Shown here: piece after piece, positions 1 to 8,488 of the stretch
Layout of the letters: every line of letters starts with the position of its first letter
Position numbering within the stretch: the first letter of the stretch is position 1
DNA from: JBLHKS01 sp047620505
GTDB lineage: Bacteria; Verrucomicrobiota; Verrucomicrobiia; Verrucomicrobiales; DEV007
NCBI GenBank assembly: GCA_047620505.1
Contig: JBLHKS010000023.1
Span: 1-53,653 of the forward strand
DNA length: 53,653 nucleotides
Reading direction: 5' to 3'
Notes under the pieces: generated by a model
Database searches by the model: none
What the model saw: the letters and a program-made list of their open reading frames with translations, nothing else
What the model was told of the DNA's origin: nothing
Program-made: the position numbers and the translations under genes

Positions 1-1103
1 GTCAGCTGGATTTCCTTTTCGCAAAGGAGCGAGGTGAAAGTTTCGACCAGGCCGATTTCGAGGCGTCCAGCCGCGAATCGGTTGCCGAAATTGTAGCCAA
101 ACAGGCTGAAATTGGAATTGATGTCGTCTGCGATGGCGAGCAGAGCAAATCCAGCTTCCTGACCTACATCGCAGAGCGGCTTGGCGGCTTTTCGCCGAGC
201 GAAAATCAAGGCGAGGATCTCTGGGTCGACTCCCGCGAATCGTTGGCCTTTCCAGAGTTCTACGATGCTCACCGGAAGTCGCGCGAAGGGCTCGTAGCCA
301 AGCCGGTCAAGCTGCATTGCACGGGACCTGTCGAATATCGCGGACACGAAGTGCTACAGCGCGACATCGCGAATGTTTCAGCAGCTGCTGGCGAAAACAA
401 AGTCGAAGAAGCGTTCATGACCGCGGTTTCGCCTTCGGATGTCGAGGGGCAGCAACCGAACTCTTTTTACGAGAGCGACGAAGCCTACCTTTTCGCGATC
501 GCCGACGCGATGCGCGAAGAATATAAGGCGATTATCGAGGCGGGCCTGCTTTTGCAAATCGACGATCCACGGCTTCTAACCTACTATATTTCTCGACCAG
601 ATTTGAGCGTTGAAGACTGTCGAAAATGGGCGGAACTCCGCGTCGAAGCGCTGAATCACGCGCTACGCGGATTGCCGGAAGACCGAATCCGTTTCCACAC
701 CTGTTATGGAATAAACATCGGGCCGCGGATTCACGAAATGAACCTCGCCGACATCGTGGATATCATGATGAAAGTGAACGCAGGTGCCTACCTTTTCGAA
801 GCCGGAAACCCGCGTCACGAACACGAATGGACCGTCTGGCGCGACGTCAAACTCGCCGACGGAAAAGCCATCATTCCTGGCGTGATTTCACACTCGACTC
901 CGCTGGTCGAACATCCTGAGCTAGTCGCCCAACGTCTGATTCGTTTTGCCGAAATCGTCGGCCGCGAAAATGTGTTGGGAGGTAGCGATTGCGGATTCGC
1001 GTCTTTCGCGGCGACCGAGCAGGAAATCCATCCAAGCATCGTTTGGGCAAAGTTCCAAAGCCTCGCGGAAGGCGCTCGAATCGCCTCAGATAAGCTTTGG
1101 TAG
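1..1103 (+). CDS. Cobalamin-independent methionine synthase II-like protein (5' partial)
   Basis: The frame is open from base 3, so the gene starts before the window; only the C-terminal ~366 residues are seen. The sequence matches the MetE C-terminal barrel family, which transfers methyl or alkyl groups from or to a Zn-activated thiol. The Zn-site pattern is visible: RFHTC (His and Cys) near 690-705, the Glu in YLFEAGNPRHEHEW, and the last Cys in GGSDCGF near 990. The length fits the short single-barrel family rather than full MetE. It ends 6 bp before the methyltransferase gene, so it may share its transcript and could supply or process a methyl group, but its substrate cannot be told from sequence. 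It carries one iterated palindrome at 379, read as SAAAG. Confidence 0.85.
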   Translation, partial: QLDFLFAKERGESFDQADFEASSRESVAEIVAKQAEIGIDVVCDGEQSKSSFLTYIAERLGGFSPSENQGEDLWVDSRESLAFPEFYDAHRKSREGLVAKPVKLHCTGPVEYRGHEVLQRDIANVSAAAGENKVEEAFMTAVSPSDVEGQQPNSFYESDEAYLFAIADAMREEYKAIIEAGLLLQIDDPRLLTYYISRPDLSVEDCRKWAELRVEALNHALRGLPEDRIRFHTCYGINIGPRIHEMNLADIVDIMMKVNAGAYLFEAGNPRHEHEWTVWRDVKLADGKAIIPGVISHSTPLVEHPELVAQRLIRFAEIVGRENVLGGSDCGFASFAATEQEIHPSIVWAKFQSLAEGARIASDKLW

Positions 1104-1109
1104 CGGAAA

Positions 1110-1748
1110 ATGACCAATCGCGTCCTCGTCGAGGAAATTCTCGATCACCTGCCGGCGGACGATCCGGATGCGATCGCGAGCAGGCGTGATTTGCTCAGGC
1201 TTAATCGGATCTTCGGGAATTTCCGCTGGATCAAGCGCGCGCTGTCCGGAGCAACCGAGGTTGTTGAACTCGGTGCCGGCGATGCTCACCTCGCTCGGCA
1301 GGCTGTCGAGCTGCGATCCGACCTCAAGTGGACAGCGATCGATCTCGCCCCGCGTCCGCTGGATTTACCGGATTCGATCGACTGGTGTCAGGGCGATCTA
1401 TTCGAGCAGTTGCCGAAAATCAGCGGCGATGCGCTCGTCGCGAACCTCTTCCTTCATCATCTCGACGACGCTCAGCTTCGAGAACTCGGCCAGCAGCTGC
1501 TGCGGTTTCGACTTGTCGTTTGCAGCGAGCCAGCGCGATTTCGAATCTTCCACGCGGGCGGCTACGCGCTCCGGATCTTCGGTCTGAATCGAGTGACCAA
1601 ACACGATCTGCACGTCAGCATCGACGCCGGATTTCGTGGGCGTGAACTACCGGAAATGCTCGGCTTGGATCCAAAAATCTGGAAAATCGGGATCCGGCAC
1701 ACAATGCTGGGAATGTATCGGATGGTCGCGGAGAAAGTTGAGCCGTGA
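1110..1748 (+). CDS. Class I SAM-dependent methyltransferase
   Basis: This is a 212-residue cytosolic methyltransferase. Motif I is VVELGAGDAHLA (residues 51-62), followed by an acidic post-I segment (WTAIDLAP) and a motif-IV-like VANLFLHHLDD. It probably methylates a small aromatic or lipid substrate. The gene overlaps the following FAD oxidoreductase by four bases (GTGA), so the two are translationally coupled. The pair plus the type III polyketide synthase at 4321 resembles the SrsB/SrsC/SrsA set of Streptomyces griseus phenolic-lipid synthesis (methyltransferase, flavoprotein hydroxylase, alkylresorcinol synthase). The assignment to that role is inference from context. The iterated palindrome at 1491 encodes QQLL. 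Confidence 0.85.
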   Translation: MTNRVLVEEILDHLPADDPDAIASRRDLLRLNRIFGNFRWIKRALSGATEVVELGAGDAHLARQAVELRSDLKWTAIDLAPRPLDLPDSIDWCQGDLFEQLPKISGDALVANLFLHHLDDAQLRELGQQLLRFRLVVCSEPARFRIFHAGGYALRIFGLNRVTKHDLHVSIDAGFRGRELPEMLGLDPKIWKIGIRHTMLGMYRMVAEKVEP

Positions 1749-2773
1749 ACAACCCGATTACGATCATCGGGGGCGGACTCGCCGGACTTTCGCTCGGAAT
1801 CGCGCTTCGGCGGCGAGGGATCGAGACGACCGTGCTTGAAGCGGCTCAGTATCCGCGTCACCGAGTCTGCGGCGAGTTCATTTCAGGCGTTAGCCGCGAC
1901 ACTCTGGATTCGCTGGGAATCGCCGATTTTTTCCGCGATGCGCCAAAATTGCAGTCCACCGCCTGGTGGCTTGGCAATCGACATCTTTTCGACGCCGCGC
2001 TGCCGGATCCCGCGATGGGCTTGAGCCGTTTCGCGCTGGATCTCCGGCTCGCCGAGCGCTTCGTCGAACTTGGTGGGAACCTGCGAACCGACGAGCGGTT
2101 TCAAACCGACGATCCGATCCAGCCCGGTCTCGTTTGGGCGACTGGCCGCGCCCGCGCCAAGAGTAATTTGTTAGGACTGAGCCTGCACGTCGAGGGTTTC
2201 GAATTGCAGACCGATCTCGAAATGCATTTCGCGAGCGGCGGCTACACCGGGCTTTGCCCAGTTGAAAACGGGCGGGTCAACATCTCGGCTTTGTTCCATC
2301 GCAACACCTCGGTTAAAGCAAAGCCAGCCGAGCTGTTCCTCGCCTATCTCGAGTCCTGCGGCGTCACCGATCTAGTTGAACGGATCGGGCGCGCGCACAT
2401 CGATCCGGATTCGCACGCCGCCGTCAGCAGCGTCCCGGTCGGCGGCTGTCGCTCTGCTGCTGCTGACGAAGTTTGCGCCGTCGGCGATTTTTTCGGATCA
2501 ATGGGCCCGTTCACCGGAAACGGCATGTCGCTCGCGTTTGAAAGCGCCGCCTTCGCCGCCGAGCCGCTCTCACGATTCGCTCGAGGCGAAGCAATCTGGA
2601 TCGACGCCAAAACCGAGGTCCTGAAAGGCTTGCGAACTCGGTTTCGTCCCCGCCTCGCCGCGTCCCGAGCACTGCATCGACTCTTGCTCAATCCAATCGG
2701 GTTGCGCGGAATCTCAATGCTAAGCCGAATCGGGCTCTTGCCATTCCAGAGTCTTTATCGGCTCGTAAGGTGA
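1745..2773 (+). CDS. FAD-dependent oxidoreductase (geranylgeranyl-reductase / aromatic hydroxylase type)
   Basis: The 342-residue protein starts at a GTG embedded in the stop of the methyltransferase. An N-terminal dinucleotide-binding fold (ITIIGGGLAGLSLGIALRRRG) binds FAD. The family motif RHRVCGEFIS follows near residues 38-48, and the second FAD motif is CAVGDFFGSMGPFTGNG. It belongs to the p-hydroxybenzoate-hydroxylase/geranylgeranyl-reductase superfamily. In type III polyketide gene sets such flavoproteins hydroxylate the aromatic product towards a quinone; here that is inference. No signal peptide or membrane anchor is visible. A 75-bp gap separates it from the next gene. This gene has no iterated palindrome. 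Confidence 0.85.
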   Translation: MNNPITIIGGGLAGLSLGIALRRRGIETTVLEAAQYPRHRVCGEFISGVSRDTLDSLGIADFFRDAPKLQSTAWWLGNRHLFDAALPDPAMGLSRFALDLRLAERFVELGGNLRTDERFQTDDPIQPGLVWATGRARAKSNLLGLSLHVEGFELQTDLEMHFASGGYTGLCPVENGRVNISALFHRNTSVKAKPAELFLAYLESCGVTDLVERIGRAHIDPDSHAAVSSVPVGGCRSAAADEVCAVGDFFGSMGPFTGNGMSLAFESAAFAAEPLSRFARGEAIWIDAKTEVLKGLRTRFRPRLAASRALHRLLLNPIGLRGISMLSRIGLLPFQSLYRLVR

Positions 2774-2848
2774 AAATTTCTACAACGGCTTTCCGTTCGC
2801 CCTCCAGCCAACTCCTGCTATTCTCCCGGCTTCAACTCCTGCACTTCG

Positions 2849-4303
2849 ATGAAAAACCCAATTCACTTAACAGTATTGATTCTCGTGATCGCCGCGTCCG
2901 CCTTCGCTGACGACTTTCACCAGTTTACCAATACCAAAGGTCAGAAACTCGAGGCCCGTGTCATCGCGATTGAAGGCGATCAAATCACGGTCGAACGGCG
3001 CGATGGCGAGAAGTTCACCCTTGCCCGAACGGTTTTTATCGAGGCCGATCAAGCCGTGATCGACGCGTTCAAGCCGGCTCCCGCGCCAGCAGCTGCTGCG
3101 CCCGGCGTCCCCGAGCCGACGAGTTCGATCGACATGGAACAGATCAACGCGGCGCTTGGACACGCGGTTTTCTCCGACACCCACCTTTGGGATGATTCGC
3201 CTGATGAAACGGCTGAGCGCTTGAAATGGCGGCGCGAGTCGCAGACCGAATTCGTTAGTAGTTTCCGAAATTATCCGCGTCCCGAATTTCGCTTTCTCGG
3301 TGCTCGCCCGTTCTCCGCAGCGCTTTACGGTAACGATGGAGCTGTGTCGTCGATCTCGCTCGTATTTGCGAACAAGGGCGATGGATTCAGCGTCGATCGC
3401 GACAGCAAGAACACCGGCGACGAGGACGCGCTGGAGCAGCTGAACGAGTTGATCGACGCCGATGTTGAGGCGATTTCCAAGGTCCTGATCGAGGCGACTG
3501 GCGAGGAAGGGGAGCGCCAGCGGTTCGGCGAAGGCTCCGCTCGTCAGACGGTGACGAGGTGGAATTGGAATGACCACGCGTTCCTGCTTTTCCAGCAGGA
3601 AAATGAATATGTTAGTCTGGAAATCCAGCCGCGGGCTTTTGCCGACGAGGGTGGAAAAGTGGAGCGGATCAAGGGGCTGGAAATCCGGCAACGCGCACGA
3701 GCAAACGTGGAAACCCGGCCAAACGGCGATGTTGTCGTGAAAAACATCCCGATGGTCGATCAAGGTCCGAAGGGCTATTGTGTTCCGGCAACGTTCGAGC
3801 GCTCGATGCGCTACCTCGGGATTCCGGCCGACATGTACTTGTTAGCGATGATCGGCGATACGGGAATTGGCGGAGGAACTTCGGTAGGCCAACTTTCCGC
3901 CGCGGTCGAAAAAGACGTCCGCCGCAAGGGCCGCGGGTTCGATCGCTTCGACGGCGATGTCGACATTCGCAAGATCGCAAAATACATCGACGAGGGCATC
4001 CCTGTGATGTGGTCGATGTATTCGACGAGCGAGTTCAACGCGACCGCAACTCGCCGAACGGAAGAGCGCGCGACGGTCGACGACTGGGCAGTTTGGACGG
4101 CGAAACTGGCTGAGGAAGTCAAGGCACGCGAGTTGGCGAAGGACCGAAACACAGCCCACGTCACCCTGATCGTCGGCTACAACAAAGAGACTGGCGAAGT
4201 CGCGTTCAGCGATAGCTGGGGCGAGCGCTTCCTTGAACGTTGGGTTCACGCTGAAGAGGCGACCGAGATTTCCCAGGGCGGATTTTCTGTGGTGACGTTC
4301 TGA
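2849..4303 (+). CDS. Secreted protein with SHD1-like domain and papain/C39-like peptidase domain
   Basis: The 484-residue protein begins with a Sec signal (MKNPIHLTVLILVIAASAFA). Residues ~22-72 (QFTNTKGQKLEARVIAIEGD...) resemble the SHD1-like modules common in planctomycetal and verrucomicrobial exported proteins. An Ala/Pro linker follows, which contains an iterated palindrome (3087, read AAA). The C-terminal third has a papain-fold triad layout: Cys311 in KGYCVPATFE, His437 in HVTLIVGYN and Asp455 in SDSWGERF. It could be an active cysteine peptidase or an inactive relative. It sits between the FAD oxidoreductase and the polyketide synthase, ending only 17 bp before the latter, so it is probably co-transcribed. 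Its role in that pathway is unknown. Confidence 0.75.
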   Translation: MKNPIHLTVLILVIAASAFADDFHQFTNTKGQKLEARVIAIEGDQITVERRDGEKFTLARTVFIEADQAVIDAFKPAPAPAAAAPGVPEPTSSIDMEQINAALGHAVFSDTHLWDDSPDETAERLKWRRESQTEFVSSFRNYPRPEFRFLGARPFSAALYGNDGAVSSISLVFANKGDGFSVDRDSKNTGDEDALEQLNELIDADVEAISKVLIEATGEEGERQRFGEGSARQTVTRWNWNDHAFLLFQQENEYVSLEIQPRAFADEGGKVERIKGLEIRQRARANVETRPNGDVVVKNIPMVDQGPKGYCVPATFERSMRYLGIPADMYLLAMIGDTGIGGGTSVGQLSAAVEKDVRRKGRGFDRFDGDVDIRKIAKYIDEGIPVMWSMYSTSEFNATATRRTEERATVDDWAVWTAKLAEEVKARELAKDRNTAHVTLIVGYNKETGEVAFSDSWGERFLERWVHAEEATEISQGGFSVVTF

Positions 4304-4320
4304 GCTTCCGGCATTCGTTC

Positions 4321-5373
4321 ATGCATCTTCAATCCCTTGCCAGCGCCTTTCCGCCGGGTTCCTACACTCAAGCGGAGTGCTGGCAAATCATCCGCGATTC
4401 GTCAGCCGCTAAAGCGCTTCGTGGGCGGTCGTTGAAGCTGCTGGAAAAGATTCTCCTTGGCGATTCAGGGATCGAGCGCCGGCATTTTTGCGTTTCGGAT
4501 CCTTCGCAGGTTTTTTCGCAGGACGCCGAGTCGCTGAATCGGGAATTCGTATTCCACGCGCCGAAACTGGGCGGCGAAGCTCTGACCAAGGCGCTGAGCC
4601 GAGCTGAAATCAAGGCGACCGATCTCGACGCGATTTTTGTCTGCACCTGCACTGGCTACATTTGTCCTGGTATAACCAGCCACATCGCCGAACAGCTTGG
4701 AATGCGGCCAGACGCCTACCTTCAGGACCTCGTCGGTCTTGGCTGTGGCGCGGCGATCCCGACCCTCCGAAGCGCTGAAGGATTTCTCAGTGCCAATCCG
4801 GACGCAACGGTCGCGGTGATCGCTGTTGAGGTCTGCTCAGCCGCGTTTTACATTGATGATAACCCGGGCGTTCTGATCAGCCTCTGTCTGTTTGGTGACG
4901 GCGCTAGCGCTTCGATCTGGCGACAGAATCCGAGCCCAGCAGCTGCTGGCGGAGCAATCTACCGAGCGTCAAATTTCAAAACGGTGCACAAGCCCGATCA
5001 GCGTGAGAAAATCCGCTTCGTGAACGCAGGCGGCAAACTCAAGAACCAGCTTCACCGCTCCGTTCCTGAGGTAGCGGCCGAGGCTGTGTCTGAGCTGTTT
5101 TCAGCAGGTCCTGATCCGGATAAAATCGACCGAATTCTCACCCATACAGGTGGTCGAGATGTGATTGACGCGCTCGAATCACGGCTCCCGGTCGACTCGC
5201 TCACCGAAAGCCGCGAGGTGCTCCGCGACTACGGAAATCTCAGCAGCCCGTCGGTCCTGATCGCTCTGGAGCGACATCTCGCGAGCGAGAACCCTGCCGA
5301 GAACCTTTGGCTAACTGCGTTCGGTGCCGGGTTCGCCTGCCATTCGATGGAGCTAAGCCGCGAATCACTTTAG
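4321..5373 (+). CDS. Type III polyketide synthase (chalcone/stilbene synthase family)
   Basis: The length of 350 residues matches the family. The catalytic triad is complete: Cys142 in DLVGLGCGAAIPTLR, His275 in ILTHTGGRDV and Asn306 in DYGNLSSPSVL. Such homodimeric enzymes extend an acyl-CoA (or acyl-ACP) starter with malonyl-CoA and cyclise to alkylresorcinols or alkylpyrones. Together with the upstream methyltransferase and flavoprotein it suggests a methylated, hydroxylated phenolic lipid or quinone. The starter cannot be predicted by eye. It converges on the M14 gene and overlaps it by 9 bp. A perfect 14-bp copy of the iterated palindrome (CCAGCAGCTGCTGG, 4936-4949) is read as PAAAGG in a surface-like stretch. 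Confidence 0.93.
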   Translation: MHLQSLASAFPPGSYTQAECWQIIRDSSAAKALRGRSLKLLEKILLGDSGIERRHFCVSDPSQVFSQDAESLNREFVFHAPKLGGEALTKALSRAEIKATDLDAIFVCTCTGYICPGITSHIAEQLGMRPDAYLQDLVGLGCGAAIPTLRSAEGFLSANPDATVAVIAVEVCSAAFYIDDNPGVLISLCLFGDGASASIWRQNPSPAAAGGAIYRASNFKTVHKPDQREKIRFVNAGGKLKNQLHRSVPEVAAEAVSELFSAGPDPDKIDRILTHTGGRDVIDALESRLPVDSLTESREVLRDYGNLSSPSVLIALERHLASENPAENLWLTAFGAGFACHSMELSRESL

Positions 5374-7293
5374 ATCTGCCAACGCGGCTTGGATCGCCTC
5401 TCTTATGCTTTTCGGCGTGACTTTGTGATTCAATACCATCTCAGCGGCAGCGCGTTTTTCATCGACGGTCGCATCTGGAATTTGCTGAAGCGCTTCGAAA
5501 AGATCACGAGCCATCAGCGGGCCGAAGATGCCAACCGGGACTGGGTCGAGTTGACCACGGAGATGAGCAACCGCTTGACGGCGCGCTTCGAGAGCGTTCT
5601 CCGGCTGACCCAGCTTATCATAATAGCCGGCGATTCTATTCAGTGTTTCACCCCGCTGATATTTCCCCGCCGCCAGCAACTGCTGAAGCGTGAACTCGAG
5701 GGCTCGGCTCGGCTTGGAATCGAAAAACGTAGCAGTTGCGCCGTAGGCTTCGAACTGGGCACTCGATGATGGGTAGGCAATCTTCTCAAACAATCGAATT
5801 GCCTCTTCTACCTGCTGAGCTGTCGATTCCGGATTCTTACTGATCGCGACGACTCGCTGCCTGACCGCCGTTTCTCTTTGAGAGGCGGTAGCCGCAGTGG
5901 AGGCCGAAACTTGGTCGAATTGCTCAAGCGCCTCATCGAAGCGACGCTGCCGCAACCGTAACAATCCAATCGAATTGACGGCTTCGATTTTGAGAACGTC
6001 CGAGACATTTTCATCGGAAATCAGAGACGTTGCGCGACTTTCCGCTTCGTCTGGTTTCGATTTGTAAGAGCCGCTGAAATCCCTTCGAAACTCAGCCAAC
6101 TCCGCATGGGATTTGGACTCCAAAAAGTCAGCTCGCTCCCAAGCGCGCAGCGTCGAGTGGCCGTAGTCACGTGCCATCGCGGCATCGATTTCAAGATTTC
6201 TTTGGGTGTAAGGAATCTCGAACGTTGCCGCGAAACGCACGCCTTCGAGATACGAAAACCAGAGGGAAAACATCGTATCCTCCAAGACTTCGGGAACTTC
6301 TTTCGGCGGGTCGCGCAGAAAATTATGCGGAGCGGTTCGAATCGATTGCGGCTGCTCCTCGCCGATCCAACCACGAAGCTCGTCCGTGTTCGCGCGGATG
6401 TGCGGAAGGCCAACTCCAATAAAGTAGAAAACTTCGTGAGTCTCGCCTCGTAGCGACGGGCAGTGAAAATCCAAGGCGATCCTGACGTTAACCTTTTTCG
6501 CCAGCTTCATCAATTCCTGGACCTCTGGATAAATGCTCTTTCGCCCATAATCTCGGTTATGATCATGTGGGAATCGCCACTTGCCTTGATCGCCCGCCTC
6601 TACGCCGTCTTTGTCCATCATCGGAACTGCGTAAAGCACGTAGCGGTCTCGAAACGCTCGCCCAGCCGGCGAATCCGCCATCGCCTCCGCGAGAAAACCT
6701 TCGAGCACGTAACTGGCCATGCTTTCACAAGCGTGATGCCTGGCCGTCACGATCACAGCTTCCTTGTCAGCGCCTGATTCGCCGATTTTAAGCAGTTCAA
6801 CCGGCTTACCCCCTTTCGTCTCGGTGAGTTGCGAGATCGCAAGGTTAGGATTCGAGCGATGCTCATCAAGAAATGCGTCGAGTTCCTGTTGAAGATACGG
6901 AATCGCGACGGCGAAGCGTGCCTTGCGAACGGCATCTGTGAACTCAAATTTGAAAGACTCAGAAGGCTCGTCTGTCGACGAATATCGAACAGATTCTGTC
7001 CCCAACCATTTCCAATTCTTCCCGCCATCGACGCTCACCGCCGGACCGCGAACTCCGATTCTCAGCTTTCCTTCGAAGACGAATTCAACGGTGCCAGGAT
7101 CAGCAGCTGCTGCCTCGAAATTCCAGTAAAACCAATCTCGCCCGCCGCGCAGATCCGGCTTGAGGCGAACCTTCGTCCCGTCGTTCTCTAACACGATTAC
7201 ATTCCCACCGGGAAAGTCGGTTGAGATCTCGGTCTCGCCGAACGCGGAACCGCTGAGAAGCAGAAACAGAAAACTCCATCGACTGAATTTCAT
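5365..7293 (-). CDS. Secreted M14-family zinc carboxypeptidase with TPR-like C-terminus
   Basis: I chose the ATG at 7293 because it gives a clean Sec signal (MKFSRWSFLFLLLSGSAFG); longer in-frame extensions look non-coding. The 642-residue protein has an N-terminal beta domain, then an M14 domain with Zn ligands H187-x-x-E190 (ARHHACES) and H277 (LDFHCP), the N246-R247-D248 substrate-carboxylate motif, and the catalytic Glu359 in TFEIPY. The arrangement resembles the cytosolic-carboxypeptidase-like (AGBL) branch, although this one is exported. The last ~200 residues look like helical TPR-type repeats. It probably trims peptides in the periplasm or outside. The palindrome at 7101 is read as AAA, and a one-mismatch copy (CAGCAACTGCTG) lies at 5674. 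Confidence 0.85.
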   Translation of the reverse strand: MKFSRWSFLFLLLSGSAFGETEISTDFPGGNVIVLENDGTKVRLKPDLRGGRDWFYWNFEAAAADPGTVEFVFEGKLRIGVRGPAVSVDGGKNWKWLGTESVRYSSTDEPSESFKFEFTDAVRKARFAVAIPYLQQELDAFLDEHRSNPNLAISQLTETKGGKPVELLKIGESGADKEAVIVTARHHACESMASYVLEGFLAEAMADSPAGRAFRDRYVLYAVPMMDKDGVEAGDQGKWRFPHDHNRDYGRKSIYPEVQELMKLAKKVNVRIALDFHCPSLRGETHEVFYFIGVGLPHIRANTDELRGWIGEEQPQSIRTAPHNFLRDPPKEVPEVLEDTMFSLWFSYLEGVRFAATFEIPYTQRNLEIDAAMARDYGHSTLRAWERADFLESKSHAELAEFRRDFSGSYKSKPDEAESRATSLISDENVSDVLKIEAVNSIGLLRLRQRRFDEALEQFDQVSASTAATASQRETAVRQRVVAISKNPESTAQQVEEAIRLFEKIAYPSSSAQFEAYGATATFFDSKPSRALEFTLQQLLAAGKYQRGETLNRIAGYYDKLGQPENALEARRQAVAHLRGQLDPVPVGIFGPLMARDLFEALQQIPDATVDEKRAAAEMVLNHKVTPKSIREAIQAALADLK

Positions 7294-7379
7294 AACGCAT
7301 GTTGGCGGTTCAGTGCGGGGAGTCAACGCTCGCTTCATTTTGCAGTTGCCCTCGACACGAGACGGCTGAGTTTGACTTC

Positions 7380-8315
7380 GTGAAACTCTGCGCACCCCGG
7401 ATTCTTTCTGCTCTAACTCTTTTCTTATGGGCTTTCGCTCTGAGCAGTTGCTTGAAATATGAGCAGAGAACGCAGGTGAATGCTGATCAATCTGGCAAGG
7501 CGATGATCGAGCTGGAAGTGGCCAGCCCGTTGGTGCTGCTCGCCGCGAAAATGAAGCCCAAAGAGCTGGCTGAAGAAATGGCCAAGGGAATCCTCGGTGC
7601 TGCCAACGGGGTCGAAGCATGGTCAGACGTCGAATACGGGTTTACTCCGACCGGTAAACTGAAGTTCTCAGGAGTGGCTTACTTTCCTGATCTGAAAGAA
7701 TTTGCTACGGGCAGCTCTGGAGGCGGAACGGACAAAATGCCGCAACTCGGCGAATGGAAAAGCGAAATGGTCGATGGCAAGTGGGTCATTCAGATGGACC
7801 TCAAAATGGATGCGTTAGGCGGGAAAAAGGGAGATCCCGTGCCTGCTGATCAGATCGAAGCGAAGATCGAGGCGCAGCGCGCGGAGTGGAAGACGCTGAA
7901 GGGGACTGTCGGCCTTTTTGTTAGCGAGGTGGAAATGGATTTCAGTCTTCAGGTCGCTGGCAAAGTCGAGTCCGTCCAGAATCTGAAGATGACAAAGGAC
8001 GATACGGTTTCTATTATATTAAGCGGTCGGGAAATTCTTGATGGCTTGGAAACGTTGCTGATGGATGACGATTACGTAAGGACTGCGATGGAAGAGGGCA
8101 ATGTTGATTCCAAAGGTAGAGCGATTCCAGAAGGGGCCGACATCGCAGAAATTCTGCTGGGTGGCGAGGGACCAGCGAAGGTCGTGATCAATCCAGGTGA
8201 GCCCCTTTTCGACTACGAGACTGAGGTCGCCGAAGCCAGGGCCGCAATGAGCGATGAGCTGAAAGCACTTATTAAAGAAGGCCGGATTTTGATGCGAAAG
8301 ACTGGAGAATCGTGA
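7380..8315 (+). CDS. Hypothetical lipoprotein
   Basis: I do not recognise this family. The GTG at 7380 was chosen because it opens a lipoprotein signal (MKLCAPRILSALTLFLWAFALSSC) with a good lipobox LSSC; upstream in-frame codons do not look coding. The mature protein (~290 residues) starts KYEQRTQVNADQSGKAMIELEV and has a beta-rich look, without obvious enzymatic motifs. It is divergent from the M14 gene (86-bp gap) and convergent with the LRR-like gene. Envelope location is secure; function is unknown. Confidence 0.75.
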   Translation: MKLCAPRILSALTLFLWAFALSSCLKYEQRTQVNADQSGKAMIELEVASPLVLLAAKMKPKELAEEMAKGILGAANGVEAWSDVEYGFTPTGKLKFSGVAYFPDLKEFATGSSGGGTDKMPQLGEWKSEMVDGKWVIQMDLKMDALGGKKGDPVPADQIEAKIEAQRAEWKTLKGTVGLFVSEVEMDFSLQVAGKVESVQNLKMTKDDTVSIILSGREILDGLETLLMDDDYVRTAMEEGNVDSKGRAIPEGADIAEILLGGEGPAKVVINPGEPLFDYETEVAEARAAMSDELKALIKEGRILMRKTGES

Positions 8316-8317
8316 TC

Positions 8318-8329
8318 GAGCAGCTGCTG
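8318..8329. repeat. Iterated palindrome copy, intergenic (GAGCAGCTGCTG)
   Basis: This is a core AGCAGCTGCT copy with one end mismatch. It lies 3 bp after the stop of the lipoprotein gene, in the 32-bp gap between two convergent genes. Because it is outside coding sequence, a codon-based explanation does not apply to it. The surrounding sequence has short complementary ends (GATCG ... CGATC) that could form a weak hairpin, but it does not look like a strong terminator. Confidence 0.85.
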
Positions 8330-8347
8330 GCTGGGCTCCGGGTCGAT

Positions 8348-8488
8348 CTACTTTCCGCCGTTTGATGCGTCGCGCTCGAATGGGATGATGCGATAGAGGA
8401 AATTCTTCGATTTCCCGTAGGCCCAATCGGCGCTTTTCAGGTTATCGAGATTCTTGAGGCACTCCGAACCGGAGCGGCTGACTCCATG
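8348..8488 (-). other. Open downstream extension of the LRR-like gene after an in-frame TGA
   Basis: After the TGA at 8491-8489 the same frame stays open for 46 codons to a TAG at 8350-8348. It reads HGVSRSGSECLKNLDNLKS and onward, with gene-like codon use and another L-x-x-L-x-x-L stretch. On the minus strand, a hairpin (CGCTCCGGTTCGGAGTG, plus-strand 8460-8476) has its apical GGTTC exactly 18 nt after the TGA. The loop of the E. coli fdhF SECIS lies at a comparable distance. Either this is a nonsense mutation or the TGA is read through; the second is speculative. Confidence 0.4.

Noticed and set aside
2867..3763. 298-codon open frame on the minus strand
   Set aside because: It is fully antisense to the papain-like gene, has no recognisable domain and follows from the codon bias of the real gene.
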